Source: a bacterium (GTDB taxonomy: Bacteria > Electryoneota > RPQS01). Taken from it: a stretch of 64,000 nucleotides of DNA. The stretch covers positions 696,219 through 760,218 of the forward strand of contig JAHDVH010000002.1 of NCBI GenBank assembly GCA_023382385.1. Direction: 5' to 3'. Numbering within the stretch: position 1 is the stretch's first letter; every line of letters starts with the position of its first letter. The position numbers and the translations under genes were made by a program. Below are positions 1-8,174 of this stretch, in pieces. Under the pieces are notes generated by a model, which searched no databases, had not been told where the DNA came from, and was given only the letters and a program-made list of their open reading frames with translations.

Positions 1-402
1 TTTTCGGAGAATGAAGTGAACAACCTGCGCGCCTATTTCAATGCGGGCGGCTTTCTGTTTGCCAACGACGACTACGGGATGGATGCGAGCTTCCGTCGCG
101 AAATGAAGAAAGTGCTGCCCGACGCGGAGTGGTACGAGCTGCCGTTCAAACATCCTATTTATTCCGCGATTCATCGCTTTCCCAACGGACTGCCGAAAAT
201 TCACGAGCACGACAAAGCGCCGGCGCAGGGATACGGACTGTTCGTGAACGGCGTGATGGTGTGCTTCTACAACTATCAAAGCGATTTGTGCGACGGCTGG
301 GAAGCCGAAGAGATTCACAACGATCCGCCGGAAAAGCGCAAGGCGGCACTGGAGATGGGAACGAACGTGCTGGTGTATGCGCTGACGCGCGGAGTTGAAT
401 AG
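1..402 (+). CDS. DUF4159 domain protein, C-terminal part (5' end outside window)
   Basis: The reading frame is open from the first base, so this is the 3' end of a longer gene; the GTG at 16 is an internal codon, not a start. The motif AGGFLFANDDYGMD, followed by a region around PFKHPIY, is typical of DUF4159, a ThuA/amidotransferase-like fold of unknown biochemical role. By family knowledge, DUF4159 genes sit in clusters with MoxR ATPases, DUF58 and VWA proteins and the DUF4175 protein. A DUF4175 gene does follow at 2148, so the upstream part of that cluster probably lies just outside the window. A ThuA-like protein at 10679 carries a similar GRGGFLFA motif. Family assignment is fairly sure; function is not. 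Confidence 0.8.
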   Translation, partial: FSENEVNNLRAYFNAGGFLFANDDYGMDASFRREMKKVLPDAEWYELPFKHPIYSAIHRFPNGLPKIHEHDKAPAQGYGLFVNGVMVCFYNYQSDLCDGWEAEEIHNDPPEKRKAALEMGTNVLVYALTRGVE

Positions 403-436
403 GCGGAGCGGCGTTGTGGTTTGCGCGTGGGGCGAG

Positions 437-470
437 AGAATCCTTTGCGTAGATCTTTTCAGGATGACGG
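437..470. repeat. Copy of a dispersed GTCATCCTGA...AAGGAT(T)C intergenic repeat
   Basis: Between two genes, the + strand reads gaatcctttg...ttttcaggatgac. Its reverse complement begins GTCATCCTGA and ends AAGGATTC. The same head and tail occur at 21356-21390, and the related form ATTCTGAACGAAGTGAAGAAT lies at 21283-21303. Elements of this type are widespread in bacterial intergenic DNA and are often mistranslated as short ORFs. Their function is unknown. Confidence 0.5.
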
Positions 471-542
471 CAAGAATCCGAATGGTTAGCACGAAAGAAT
501 TGAAATAGCGAGACAAAACAACAAAGGTGAGACAGAGAAGAG

Positions 543-797
543 ATGAATTGTCCGACTTGTAATGTGGCTCTGGTGATGTCAGAACGACAAGGGATCGAAA
601 TCGACTATTGCCCGAAGTGCCGTGGAGTCTGGCTTGATCGCGGGGAACTGGACAAGATTATCGAGCGCGCGGCGGATGACCGCGACGATCGTCCAGCACA
701 AGCTTCCCAGCAGCATCAGCCTCAGGTCGTCGTGCAGCAGCCGTATTATCAGAAACCGTACAAGCGCAAGAGTTTCCTTTCGGAGTTATTCGACTAA
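543..797 (+). CDS. Small zf-TFIIB-type zinc-ribbon protein
   Basis: An 84-residue protein whose first 40 residues form a zinc ribbon: CPTC at residues 3-6 and CPKC at 23-26, followed by RGVWLDRGEL, the hallmark of the zf-TFIIB (PF13453) family. The middle is rich in Gln and charged residues, and the tail is basic with aromatics. It is probably cytoplasmic and may bind nucleic acid or protein, but the family has no firm role. A purine-rich stretch (gagaagag) precedes the ATG. Its TAA overlaps the ATG of the next gene by one base, so the two are probably translationally coupled. Confidence 0.85.
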   Translation: MNCPTCNVALVMSERQGIEIDYCPKCRGVWLDRGELDKIIERAADDRDDRPAQASQQHQPQVVVQQPYYQKPYKRKSFLSELFD

Positions 798-1468
798 TGG
801 ATACGCTGATTGCAATACTGATTGTGTTGACGAATACGGCACAGTTTGACTCGGCACATCCGACGGGTGTGTGGCTCGAGGAGTTCGCGGTGCCGCATCA
901 GATATTCATGGAAGCGGGCGCGCGCGTGACGGTGGCGAGTCCCGCGGGCGGGGTGGTGCCGATCGATCCGCGCAGTCTGACCGACGAGAGTAAAGAGAAG
1001 TTCGCCAAAGAGATAGAATTGCTGCAGCACACACGCGCGCTGTCGGGAGTGGACCTGACGCCGTATGACGCGCTGTTCTTTCCGGGCGGTCACGGGACGA
1101 TGTTTGATTTGCCGGGGAATGCGCGGGTGCAGCGGGCGATTGTGGAAATGTATGAGCGCGGGGAAGTCGTAGCGGCGGTGTGTCACGGACCAGCGGCACT
1201 TGTGGACGTGAAACTTACCGACGGCAAACCGCTCGTAGAGGGTAAGACGCTGGCGGCTTTCACGGATAACGAAGAGAAGGCCGTGCAGTTGGATACGTTT
1301 ATGCCGTTCCTGCTGGAGAGCAAGTTGAAAGAACAGGGTGCGACGGTTGAGACTGCGGAGAATTTCCAGCCCAAAGTGGTGGTGGACGGCAAACTGATTA
1401 CGGGACAGAATCCGGCGTCGAGCGAAGGAGTGGCGAGAGCGGTGCTGGAGGCCGTGAAGGCAAAATAG
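797..1468 (+). CDS. DJ-1/PfpI family protein (Hsp31-like class I amidotransferase fold)
   Basis: A 223-residue protein with the DJ-1/PfpI layout. An N-terminal strand is followed by TGVWLEEFAVP, then FFPGGHGTMFDLP, and the nucleophile elbow AVCHGPAAL with the expected catalytic Cys near residue 130. The C-terminal LITGQNPASSEGVA segment is typical of the Hsp31/YhbO-like subgroup, whose members act as chaperones, glyoxalase III or deglycase-type stress proteins. Length is normal. The start overlaps the previous stop (taATG). There is no signal peptide, so it should be cytoplasmic. The exact activity within the family cannot be told from sequence alone. Confidence 0.9.
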   Translation: MDTLIAILIVLTNTAQFDSAHPTGVWLEEFAVPHQIFMEAGARVTVASPAGGVVPIDPRSLTDESKEKFAKEIELLQHTRALSGVDLTPYDALFFPGGHGTMFDLPGNARVQRAIVEMYERGEVVAAVCHGPAALVDVKLTDGKPLVEGKTLAAFTDNEEKAVQLDTFMPFLLESKLKEQGATVETAENFQPKVVVDGKLITGQNPASSEGVARAVLEAVKAK

Positions 1469-1548
1469 AAAACAGCAAACTCAGAGTTCTGCTCTTTCTA
1501 TACTTGCTTCCAATTTTCCGTTTTGAAACGAAACTTGGAGATCGCTGA

Positions 1549-1893
1549 ATGTATCTCTATTTGGCAGCAGCGTTCTTGACGCTGGCGGCGGTGGTGGGAT
1601 TTAATCCCCTGTGGTCGCTGATCCGGCAGCTTCCCGCGAAGATGAGATTTGTCTGGATCCACGGCGGGTTGGCCGTTGCGGGAGTGATATTCTTTGTCAT
1701 TCACGCAACGAGTTCGCCGAATCCGACACCGTGGCTGGCGTTTTTGATCACGCTGATCACGGCGATGGGCGGGATAGGATTGTTTGCCTTGAGACGGATG
1801 AAGGCTCCGGTGCCGGCTGGAATCGCGTTGATTCATCCGCTGGCGGGAGCGGTTGCATTGGTATTGTTGTATCAGGCATTGTTTGCAAAGTAA
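1549..1893 (+). CDS. Small integral membrane protein, unknown function
   Basis: A 114-residue, strongly hydrophobic protein with about four membrane segments (roughly residues 2-22, 38-57, 63-82 and 93-112). Short polar links contain RQLPAKMR and RRMKAP. GGAGA sits 7 bases before the ATG, a good ribosome site. I recognise no family. It is followed after 12 bases by a small basic ORF and then by the DUF4175 gene, so it may belong to the same transcript. No catalytic motif is visible. Confidence 0.7.
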   Translation: MYLYLAAAFLTLAAVVGFNPLWSLIRQLPAKMRFVWIHGGLAVAGVIFFVIHATSSPNPTPWLAFLITLITAMGGIGLFALRRMKAPVPAGIALIHPLAGAVALVLLYQALFAK

Positions 1894-1905
1894 AGGACAC
1901 ACGCA

Positions 1906-2130
1906 TTGAGTCTGCTTCGCGCACGCGCACCGCGCACACGCCGGCATGTACGACATGCCGTTGAACAACTTGCGGGCTGGTATTTTGCCCGCGCGATTCT
2001 GGGATACAAGTATTTACAGACGGGGGAATTGCCGCCGTCGGTGGTGAGGGAGAGATTGAAGCACGCCGTCGCGAGATTGCGCATACAACGCGACAGAATA
2101 GCCGAACGGATGCGCGAACGCGTCAGATAA
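1906..2130 (+). CDS. Small Arg-rich protein, hypothetical
   Basis: A possible 74-residue protein starting at TTG, with AAAGGA about 8 bases upstream. The sequence is very basic (about 18 Arg). It has a central hydrophobic patch WYFARAILGYKYL and a C-terminal amphipathic helix rich in Arg and Glu. It fills the gap between the small membrane protein and the DUF4175 gene, and no better ORF occupies this stretch. I do not recognise a family. A chance ORF remains possible. Confidence 0.5.
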   Translation: MSLLRARAPRTRRHVRHAVEQLAGWYFARAILGYKYLQTGELPPSVVRERLKHAVARLRIQRDRIAERMRERVR

Positions 2131-2147
2131 CGAAGGACAAATAGCTT

Positions 2148-5100
2148 ATGGGTGCTCGGGAAGTACTTTCGACGATTCGCAACTGGATGGCGGGGCTGCG
2201 CCGCGCCGTTCTCTTCAATACATTGAAGAGCCATGCGCTGTTCGCGCTGGCCGCGCTGGTGACCGTGACGTTATTGGTGCTGGTGTTCGAATCGCTGGGG
2301 CACTTCAGCGGCGGGACGCGTGCGGTGCTGTTTGCGCTGTGGGGATTGTCGGCACTTGCGGCGCTGGGACTGGGCGTGCTCTGGCCGATCCTCAAATATA
2401 CTGTGTTCGCACCGAACGATCAGAAGCTCGCGGGGCAATATGCCGAGCGCATGCCGACGATTCGTGACCGCGTGCTGAATGCGCTGCAATTGCTTGACAA
2501 GGTTGAAAACGCAGAGCGGGACGGTGTATCACCGGAGTTGATTCTTGCGGCAGGCCGCGGAGTGGCCGAAGAGCTTGTGCCGATTGCGCCGGCGACGCTG
2601 CCGGACCAGACGCGCGTGCGGAGGAGTGCGCGTTACGCGTTATTTACTTCGGTCGCGGCGATCGCGATGTTGATTGTGTTCGGACGGCCATTGATGTCGG
2701 CGGCGGAACGTGTGATGAATCCGGATAAGGACTACTCGCTTCCGGCGGCATTCACGTTGACGATAGAGCCGGGCGATGTGGAGCTGGTGCGCGGTGATTC
2801 ACTGAAGATAGTCGTAAAGGCCACAGGCGAGTATCCGAATGAAGTGACGATCACGCGTCAGGAACGCGGGCGCACGGCGGACGCACCGCTCGGAGTGGGC
2901 GGCGAGAACGGGGAATATACCGTCACGTGGAGCGGGTTGGCGACGACGTTTGACTATTGGGCATACTCAGGCAACGTCAAGACTGCGAAGTATACGGCGA
3001 CCATAAAAGAACTGCCGGCAGTGCGCTATCTGTCGGTGACGCTCACGCCGCCGGCCTATACAGGTCTTGAAGCGAAGACGCTGGAAGAGAATGTGGGGGA
3101 TATTTCGGCGGTCATCGGAACGAAGGCGAAAGTGACGGTTTCTGCGACCAGACCGCTGTCACGCGCGGTGTTGGAGTTTTTCGATTTAGGCGAGAACGCG
3201 GCGACTCCGCGCGAGACGCTTGCGCTGGTCTTGGACGGGAGCAAGGCATCGGGCGAATTTACGGTGTCAAAAAGCGGCACCTATCATATCCATTTGACAG
3301 GCAGCGACGGGTTGGAGAGCCGTGATCCGATAATTTATCGCATCAATGCGCGTCCGGACGAAGCTCCGGTGATCACGCTGCTTGAGCCTGCGCAGGATTT
3401 GGAAATCGCCGCGGATATAAAGGTGGCGGTGGTGGCGGGCGCTGCGGACGACTACGGGTTTTCGCGTATGAACTTGCGCTACTACCGGACGTCGCCGTGG
3501 GATCAGCCGGGCGATATTGCAGACGAGAATTTTGAAAAGCTCGCGCTGGACTATCGGATGCTTGAACCCGGGCGCTGCATTGCCGAGACGGCGTTTGACC
3601 TGACTCCGCTGCAGCTCTTGCCTGAGGATCAGGTGTTGATGTTTGTGGAAGTGTGGGACAACGACCGGATCAGCGGACCGAAGCGGGCGAAGAGCGAAAC
3701 GCGGTTGCTGCGTTTCCCGTCCATGGCGGAGATATTCGAGCGGCAGGAACAGATGGAGGAACGCCGGACGATCACGCTCGAAGAATTGCTCTCTGAATCT
3801 CAAGATTTGCGCGAACAGGTTGAGAAGGCGGTCGAAGAGTTCAAGTCGAATCCCGAGATGAGCTACGAGCGCAAGCAGGAAGTCGCGGAACTGATGGAGA
3901 AGCAGGAGCAGATGACGCAAGTGCTCGAGCAGGTTTCGCAGGCAATCGAACAGCAGCAGATGGTAAATCAGATACGTTCGCTGTATTCTCCGGAAGTGAT
4001 GGAGAAGATGGAACAGATCCGTGAGCTGGTGGAAGAGGTCATCAGCCCCGAGATGCGGGAGGCAATGCGGAAGCTGAACGAAGCGATGCAGCAACCGACG
4101 CCGGAGGAGATGCGCAAGGCACTGGAGAATTTCCAGAAGATGCAGGAGCAGTTCAATCTGGCACTCGATCAGACGCTCAACATGCTTAAGCAGATGCAGG
4201 CCGAGAAGAAGCTGGACGAACTTGCTCGACGACTGGACGAACTCGCACGCCAGCAGGAGCAGCTCAACGAGAAGATGGATCAGGATTCTCCGAAGAGTGC
4301 GCAGGAGAATGCAAAGCAGCAGGAGAAGCTCTCCGAGGAGATGCGGAAGATCGAGCAGGAGATGAAGAAACTTGCCGAGCAGATGAAGAAGGATCAACTG
4401 CAGGGCGAGAAGGAAGCTCAGGAGCTGAATCAGGAGATGCAGCAGGAAGAGCTTTCCGAGCAGATGGAACAGAATTCGCAGAACATGCAGATGGGCCAGA
4501 AGCAATCGGCCAAGAAGCAGGGCAAGAAGCAGCAGCGGAAGATGGCCGAGTTCGCACAGCAGATGCAGAATCTTCGTCAGCAGATGCAGAGCAATCAGGA
4601 TCTGGAAACGATGATGGAGATGGAGAAGGCGCGCGACAAGATGCTCGACCTCTCCATGCGTCAGGAACAGCTTTGGCAGGAGTCGCAGAATGTTGACCCG
4701 AACAGTCCGCAGATGAACGAGCTTGCCGAAGAGCAGGAGAATCTGAAGCAGGCGATGAAGCGGATTCAGGAGGACATGCAGGAGCTTGCGAAGAAGTCAA
4801 TGGCCGTGACGCCGAAACTGATGGCGTCCATGGAGGAGACGATCAAGCAAATGCAGTCGGCTTGCAACGCCACGCAGGAACGCGATTCGCGCACGGCATC
4901 GCACTATCGCAAGCAGGCGATGGCCGCTCTGAACGAGACGCTTCGCCAGCAGAACAACGCCTGCAAGCAATGCCAGAGCCAATGCAACAAGCCGAACAGC
5001 AACTCCATGTGCAACAAAGCCGGCGGGATGTCGCAGAAGCAAGGCCAGATCAATCAGCAGACCATGGGCATGATGCAGAATCAGGGGACGATTTCGCAGC

Positions 5101-5531
5101 AGCAGGCAGCGGCCATGCAGAGATTGGCCGCAGAGCAGGACGCGTTGGCGAAGTCGGCTGCGGAATTGCAGGCGGAAGCTGCAGCGTCGCGTCAGACGGT
5201 CGGGCGGCTTGACGGTCTGAAGGAAGACATGGAGAAGGTTGCGGAAGATCTGCGCGCGCAACGCATCACGCCAGAGACGATTGAACGGCAGAACAAGATA
5301 GAAAGCAAGCTGCTGGATTTCCAGCGTGCGAACCGCGAACGCGAGTTTTCACCGCAGCGCAAATCGAACACGGGCATTGATATGGTGCGCTCGTCGCCTC
5401 GCGAACTTCCGAAGAAACCGGGCAGCGATGAGTTGCGCGAGGATTTGCTGCGCGCGCTGGATGCGAAATTCACACCTGACTACGAAGAACTGGTGCGCAA
5501 GTATTTTGAAGCCCTATCCAAGTGGCAATAA
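2148..5531 (+). CDS. DUF4175 family membrane-anchored coiled-coil protein
   Basis: An 1127-residue protein with two membrane helices near residues 25-50 and 55-85 and a third near 163-182. A beta-rich ectodomain (about 190-520) includes a segment around TLTPPAYTG. A very long coiled-coil (about 530-870) is dominated by Gln, Glu, Met and Lys. A Cys cluster, CKQCQSQC with a further Cys shortly after, lies near residue 940. N-terminal residues such as RDRVLNALQLL fit the DUF4175 family. Family members lie with DUF4159, DUF58 and MoxR genes, and their role is unknown, perhaps envelope assembly or stress. AAGGA lies about 12 bases before the ATG. The repetitive coding strand produces a long leucine-rich shadow frame on the opposite strand. 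Confidence 0.9.
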   Translation: MGAREVLSTIRNWMAGLRRAVLFNTLKSHALFALAALVTVTLLVLVFESLGHFSGGTRAVLFALWGLSALAALGLGVLWPILKYTVFAPNDQKLAGQYAERMPTIRDRVLNALQLLDKVENAERDGVSPELILAAGRGVAEELVPIAPATLPDQTRVRRSARYALFTSVAAIAMLIVFGRPLMSAAERVMNPDKDYSLPAAFTLTIEPGDVELVRGDSLKIVVKATGEYPNEVTITRQERGRTADAPLGVGGENGEYTVTWSGLATTFDYWAYSGNVKTAKYTATIKELPAVRYLSVTLTPPAYTGLEAKTLEENVGDISAVIGTKAKVTVSATRPLSRAVLEFFDLGENAATPRETLALVLDGSKASGEFTVSKSGTYHIHLTGSDGLESRDPIIYRINARPDEAPVITLLEPAQDLEIAADIKVAVVAGAADDYGFSRMNLRYYRTSPWDQPGDIADENFEKLALDYRMLEPGRCIAETAFDLTPLQLLPEDQVLMFVEVWDNDRISGPKRAKSETRLLRFPSMAEIFERQEQMEERRTITLEELLSESQDLREQVEKAVEEFKSNPEMSYERKQEVAELMEKQEQMTQVLEQVSQAIEQQQMVNQIRSLYSPEVMEKMEQIRELVEEVISPEMREAMRKLNEAMQQPTPEEMRKALENFQKMQEQFNLALDQTLNMLKQMQAEKKLDELARRLDELARQQEQLNEKMDQDSPKSAQENAKQQEKLSEEMRKIEQEMKKLAEQMKKDQLQGEKEAQELNQEMQQEELSEQMEQNSQNMQMGQKQSAKKQGKKQQRKMAEFAQQMQNLRQQMQSNQDLETMMEMEKARDKMLDLSMRQEQLWQESQNVDPNSPQMNELAEEQENLKQAMKRIQEDMQELAKKSMAVTPKLMASMEETIKQMQSACNATQERDSRTASHYRKQAMAALNETLRQQNNACKQCQSQCNKPNSNSMCNKAGGMSQKQGQINQQTMGMMQNQGTISQQQAAAMQRLAAEQDALAKSAAELQAEAAASRQTVGRLDGLKEDMEKVAEDLRAQRITPETIERQNKIESKLLDFQRANREREFSPQRKSNTGIDMVRSSPRELPKKPGSDELREDLLRALDAKFTPDYEELVRKYFEALSKWQ

Positions 5532-5613
5532 CGGTTCGGGGCAGGGCCTCCTCGGCGGACGCCCGCAAATGGTAGTGCACATCGCGGCGGCGGGTAAACA
5601 GACTTGCCCCGCG

Positions 5614-6711
5614 ATGTTTGTTCTGACTATCCTACTGCTGATTGGCTGCGCCCGCGCTCCGGAGGCAGTGCGTTTGGATGCCGGACTTGCCGAACAGATT
5701 TTTTCTCCACGACTCGCGTGGCAGGAGAGCGGCGAGCTGTATTGTCAGTGGGTGGAGTTTCACACCGACAGCATCGGCGGCGCGGGCACGACGTGGGACG
5801 AAAATCTCAAGACGTTCTCGCGGCCCGAGAGCTTCGATTTTATGAATCGTCGGTGGGTGCAGTGTATTCCGGAGCTTGACCGTTTCCGGTTTGCGAATCA
5901 CGGGACGGCGACGCTGGTCGCGCACAGCTGTATTCAAGAGAGTTTCATCGTTTTTCGTGACAGCACAGGAAAGCGCGAAGCGGCCTGGCTTGCTGCACCT
6001 GCCGTGATGACATACCCGATCGAAGTGGATACGCTTTTTCTGATTCTCTATGAGTCGTCACTGGAGCGCGGATTGATTTCCGTGTGGCTGGAACGTGCGG
6101 GCCGCGAGTTAAGCCGCGATACGCTGGAGATTCCCAGTCCCGACTTTGCGGCTGCCGGAGCAAACGGGGTGACGATGGTGAAGTCGTCCGAGCGTGCCTT
6201 TCATATCTATCAAATGGGTCGGCTGTGCAGTTGGGCGGACAGCACGACCGTTGCTCGCATGTATCCCGCCAAGCAGCAGATCGGGACGGACTATTTCGTG
6301 AGCGGGGGAGATCTGTTCATCGTGAGCGGTTATCGCCGACCCGATTCACGGGAGATTGAATTCGAAACTCACGTTTTGAACGGCACACGCCGCGAGTCGC
6401 AACACTCGGCACGCGCGAAACGCGAGTCGCTTGGTGAATATGTCGCGTTCCGTGCTGTGCCCTCGGGTGGAGAGTTTCCGTATCTGCTTGCATTGGAAAG
6501 CGAACCGGAGCACATGCGATTGGCGGTGCTTGGTTTAGGCGAGGACGGCTACTGGAGCCGCATCACCCCCCGCGCGGAAGTCAGCCCATCGATACAGGAA
6601 TTCTCCGCAGTGCGGCACAACAATCAACTGTTCGCAGCATATACGGCCGCGACCTCGGAGACGCTTGCCGCAGCCAACGCCTGCTATTACCTGCAATACA
6701 GATTGGAGTAA
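5614..6711 (+). CDS. Predicted lipoprotein, beta-propeller-like, related to the next gene
   Basis: An upstream in-frame ATG lies at 5569, but ATG 5614 gives MFVLTILLLIGC, a clean lipoprotein signal with lipobox LIGC. I therefore choose 5614, giving 365 residues and lipid attachment at Cys12. The mature part is beta-rich with spaced SGELYCQW- and LFIVSGY-like strands, reminiscent of secreted beta-propellers. It has no T9SS tail. The start of the mature region (VRLD, a phenylalanine-rich step, then a YC.W strand) resembles the start of the next protein, so the two are probably tandem paralogues. It lies 82 bases after the DUF4175 gene. Specific function unknown. Confidence 0.8.
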   Translation: MFVLTILLLIGCARAPEAVRLDAGLAEQIFSPRLAWQESGELYCQWVEFHTDSIGGAGTTWDENLKTFSRPESFDFMNRRWVQCIPELDRFRFANHGTATLVAHSCIQESFIVFRDSTGKREAAWLAAPAVMTYPIEVDTLFLILYESSLERGLISVWLERAGRELSRDTLEIPSPDFAAAGANGVTMVKSSERAFHIYQMGRLCSWADSTTVARMYPAKQQIGTDYFVSGGDLFIVSGYRRPDSREIEFETHVLNGTRRESQHSARAKRESLGEYVAFRAVPSGGEFPYLLALESEPEHMRLAVLGLGEDGYWSRITPRAEVSPSIQEFSAVRHNNQLFAAYTAATSETLAAANACYYLQYRLE

Positions 6712-6716
6712 CGCGC

Positions 6717-8174
6717 ATGAAGACCATGAAGCATGTTTCAGTATGGCTCGTGCTTGTCGCCGTGTCGGCGTTTGCGCAGCCGGAGTTTGATCCGGTGCGG
6801 CTCGATGAAGCGACCGACGAACGGTTCTTCTTTCCGACCATTGAGATTACTGCTGCAAACACAATCTACTGCACATGGGCGAGTGCCAACGAAGAATGGA
6901 TCGGCGCATACGGGCGGGAAGTGGATCTTGCAGGGAATATCATCGGCGAGCTTGACACAATTGACATCGGGAGCACGAGTGTCGTAAGCTGCCCGCAACG
7001 CGTCGAGTTTCGCACGCTTTCGAGCGGCGCGTGGGCAAAGATGATCTACCATGAATGACTGCAGGAGACGGCACTCCAGTTTTTCTCCCCGGAGGGGACG
7101 ATGCTGGAGGAAACACACTTGTCGCCCGCATTCTTTCCGAGATTCCTCTCGCTCGCTGACGGATACTTTGTCTCCGTGCGGAATTTCGCTCTCGGGCAGT
7201 TGGTGTTCCGGTTTCGTCCTGACGGAGGGTTGATTGACAGCGATACGCTGTCTATCGGGGAGACATACTACTCCTACTTGGTAAATGGCGAACCGCGCCT
7301 CGTGTCGCAACAGGGTCTGTTTACGGGCACGGGTTGGCGGATACGCACGGTTCTTCATGAGTTTGACGCGCAGGGGGTATATGCTGACAGTCTTGTTTTG
7401 CGCGAAGAGGACTTGAACGCGGGAGAAAGTGCGGCGGGTCACGCGTTTCATTTTGACGGGAGCGTCTTGACGTGCATCGCCGCATCCGTGCGGCCCGGCG
7501 CGACGCTGAACACCTTCCGCGTGTGGATGACCATATATGATGGCAGCAATACCACGGAGATAGATCCATGGGATCCGGGACCGTTGCCGCAGCGTTCGTA
7601 TATAACGAGTTGGGAAGTGCTCCGCACGACCGACGCGCGTTTCGTGCTTGCCATGTTTGTGCGCGGCGAGGCCAATATGGCTATCTGGTTTCTGGGGCTG
7701 GAGTCGGATGGATCATTCAACTCCAATTTGCACATGCAGTCAGTCGCGTCAGACCACCTGTTGAACGGGATGATCTTGAAGGAGTATAGCGGGTCGATTT
7801 TTTGCGCGTTTACGGAGGTCACAACGGACGGGTCTTTTGGTGGCGGTGCGCAGGTTGCGGCTTTTCCTTTGACAATTCTGCTGAATTCACATGACCAACG
7901 ACCCGAGCTGCCGTCCTCGCTTAGGCTTTCAGCGTTTCCCAATCCGTTCAACGCAAGCTCCGCCATCAGCTTTTCGCTGCCCGAACGCAGCCTCGTTGCA
8001 CTGACAGTATTTGATCTGCTGGGACGCGAGGTGGCGACGTTGGCGGAAGGTATGTATGTCCCGGGCACGCATCAGCTATTCTGGAACGCTTCTTCCGCCG
8101 CAAGCGGGAAATATTTCTGTCGACTGACGACTCAAGACGACTCGCGGGTGATTCCGTTAATCCTAATGAAATGA
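6717..8174 (+). pseudogene. T9SS-tailed secreted protein interrupted by an in-frame TGA
   Basis: The frame starting at 6717 encodes a signal peptide (MKTMKHVSVWLVLVAVSAFA) and about 113 residues. It then meets TGA at 7056-7058 and continues in the same frame to 8174. Both halves look like one protein: the first part runs to KMIYHE, the second resumes LQETALQFF. The C-terminus has FPNPFN, GREVATLAEG and IPLILMK, a full T9SS sorting domain. A single TGG-to-TGA change would explain the break. Without readthrough the product is a secreted fragment with no sorting domain. Possible causes are a recent nonsense mutation, a sequencing error or stop readthrough. The paralogue at 5614 is intact. Confidence 0.8.

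Noticed and set aside
3267-4505. 412-codon leucine-rich frame on the minus strand
   Set aside because: It is the mirror of the Gln/Glu/Met-rich coiled coil of the DUF4175 gene; CAG/GAG/AAG codons read backwards as CTG/CTC/CTT. No start context or domain.
7056-7058. Selenocysteine or TGA-as-Trp recoding
   Set aside because: Numerous genes in the window end with TGA, the residue is not in a Cys-like redox motif, and no obvious recoding hairpin follows. A point mutation or error is simpler.
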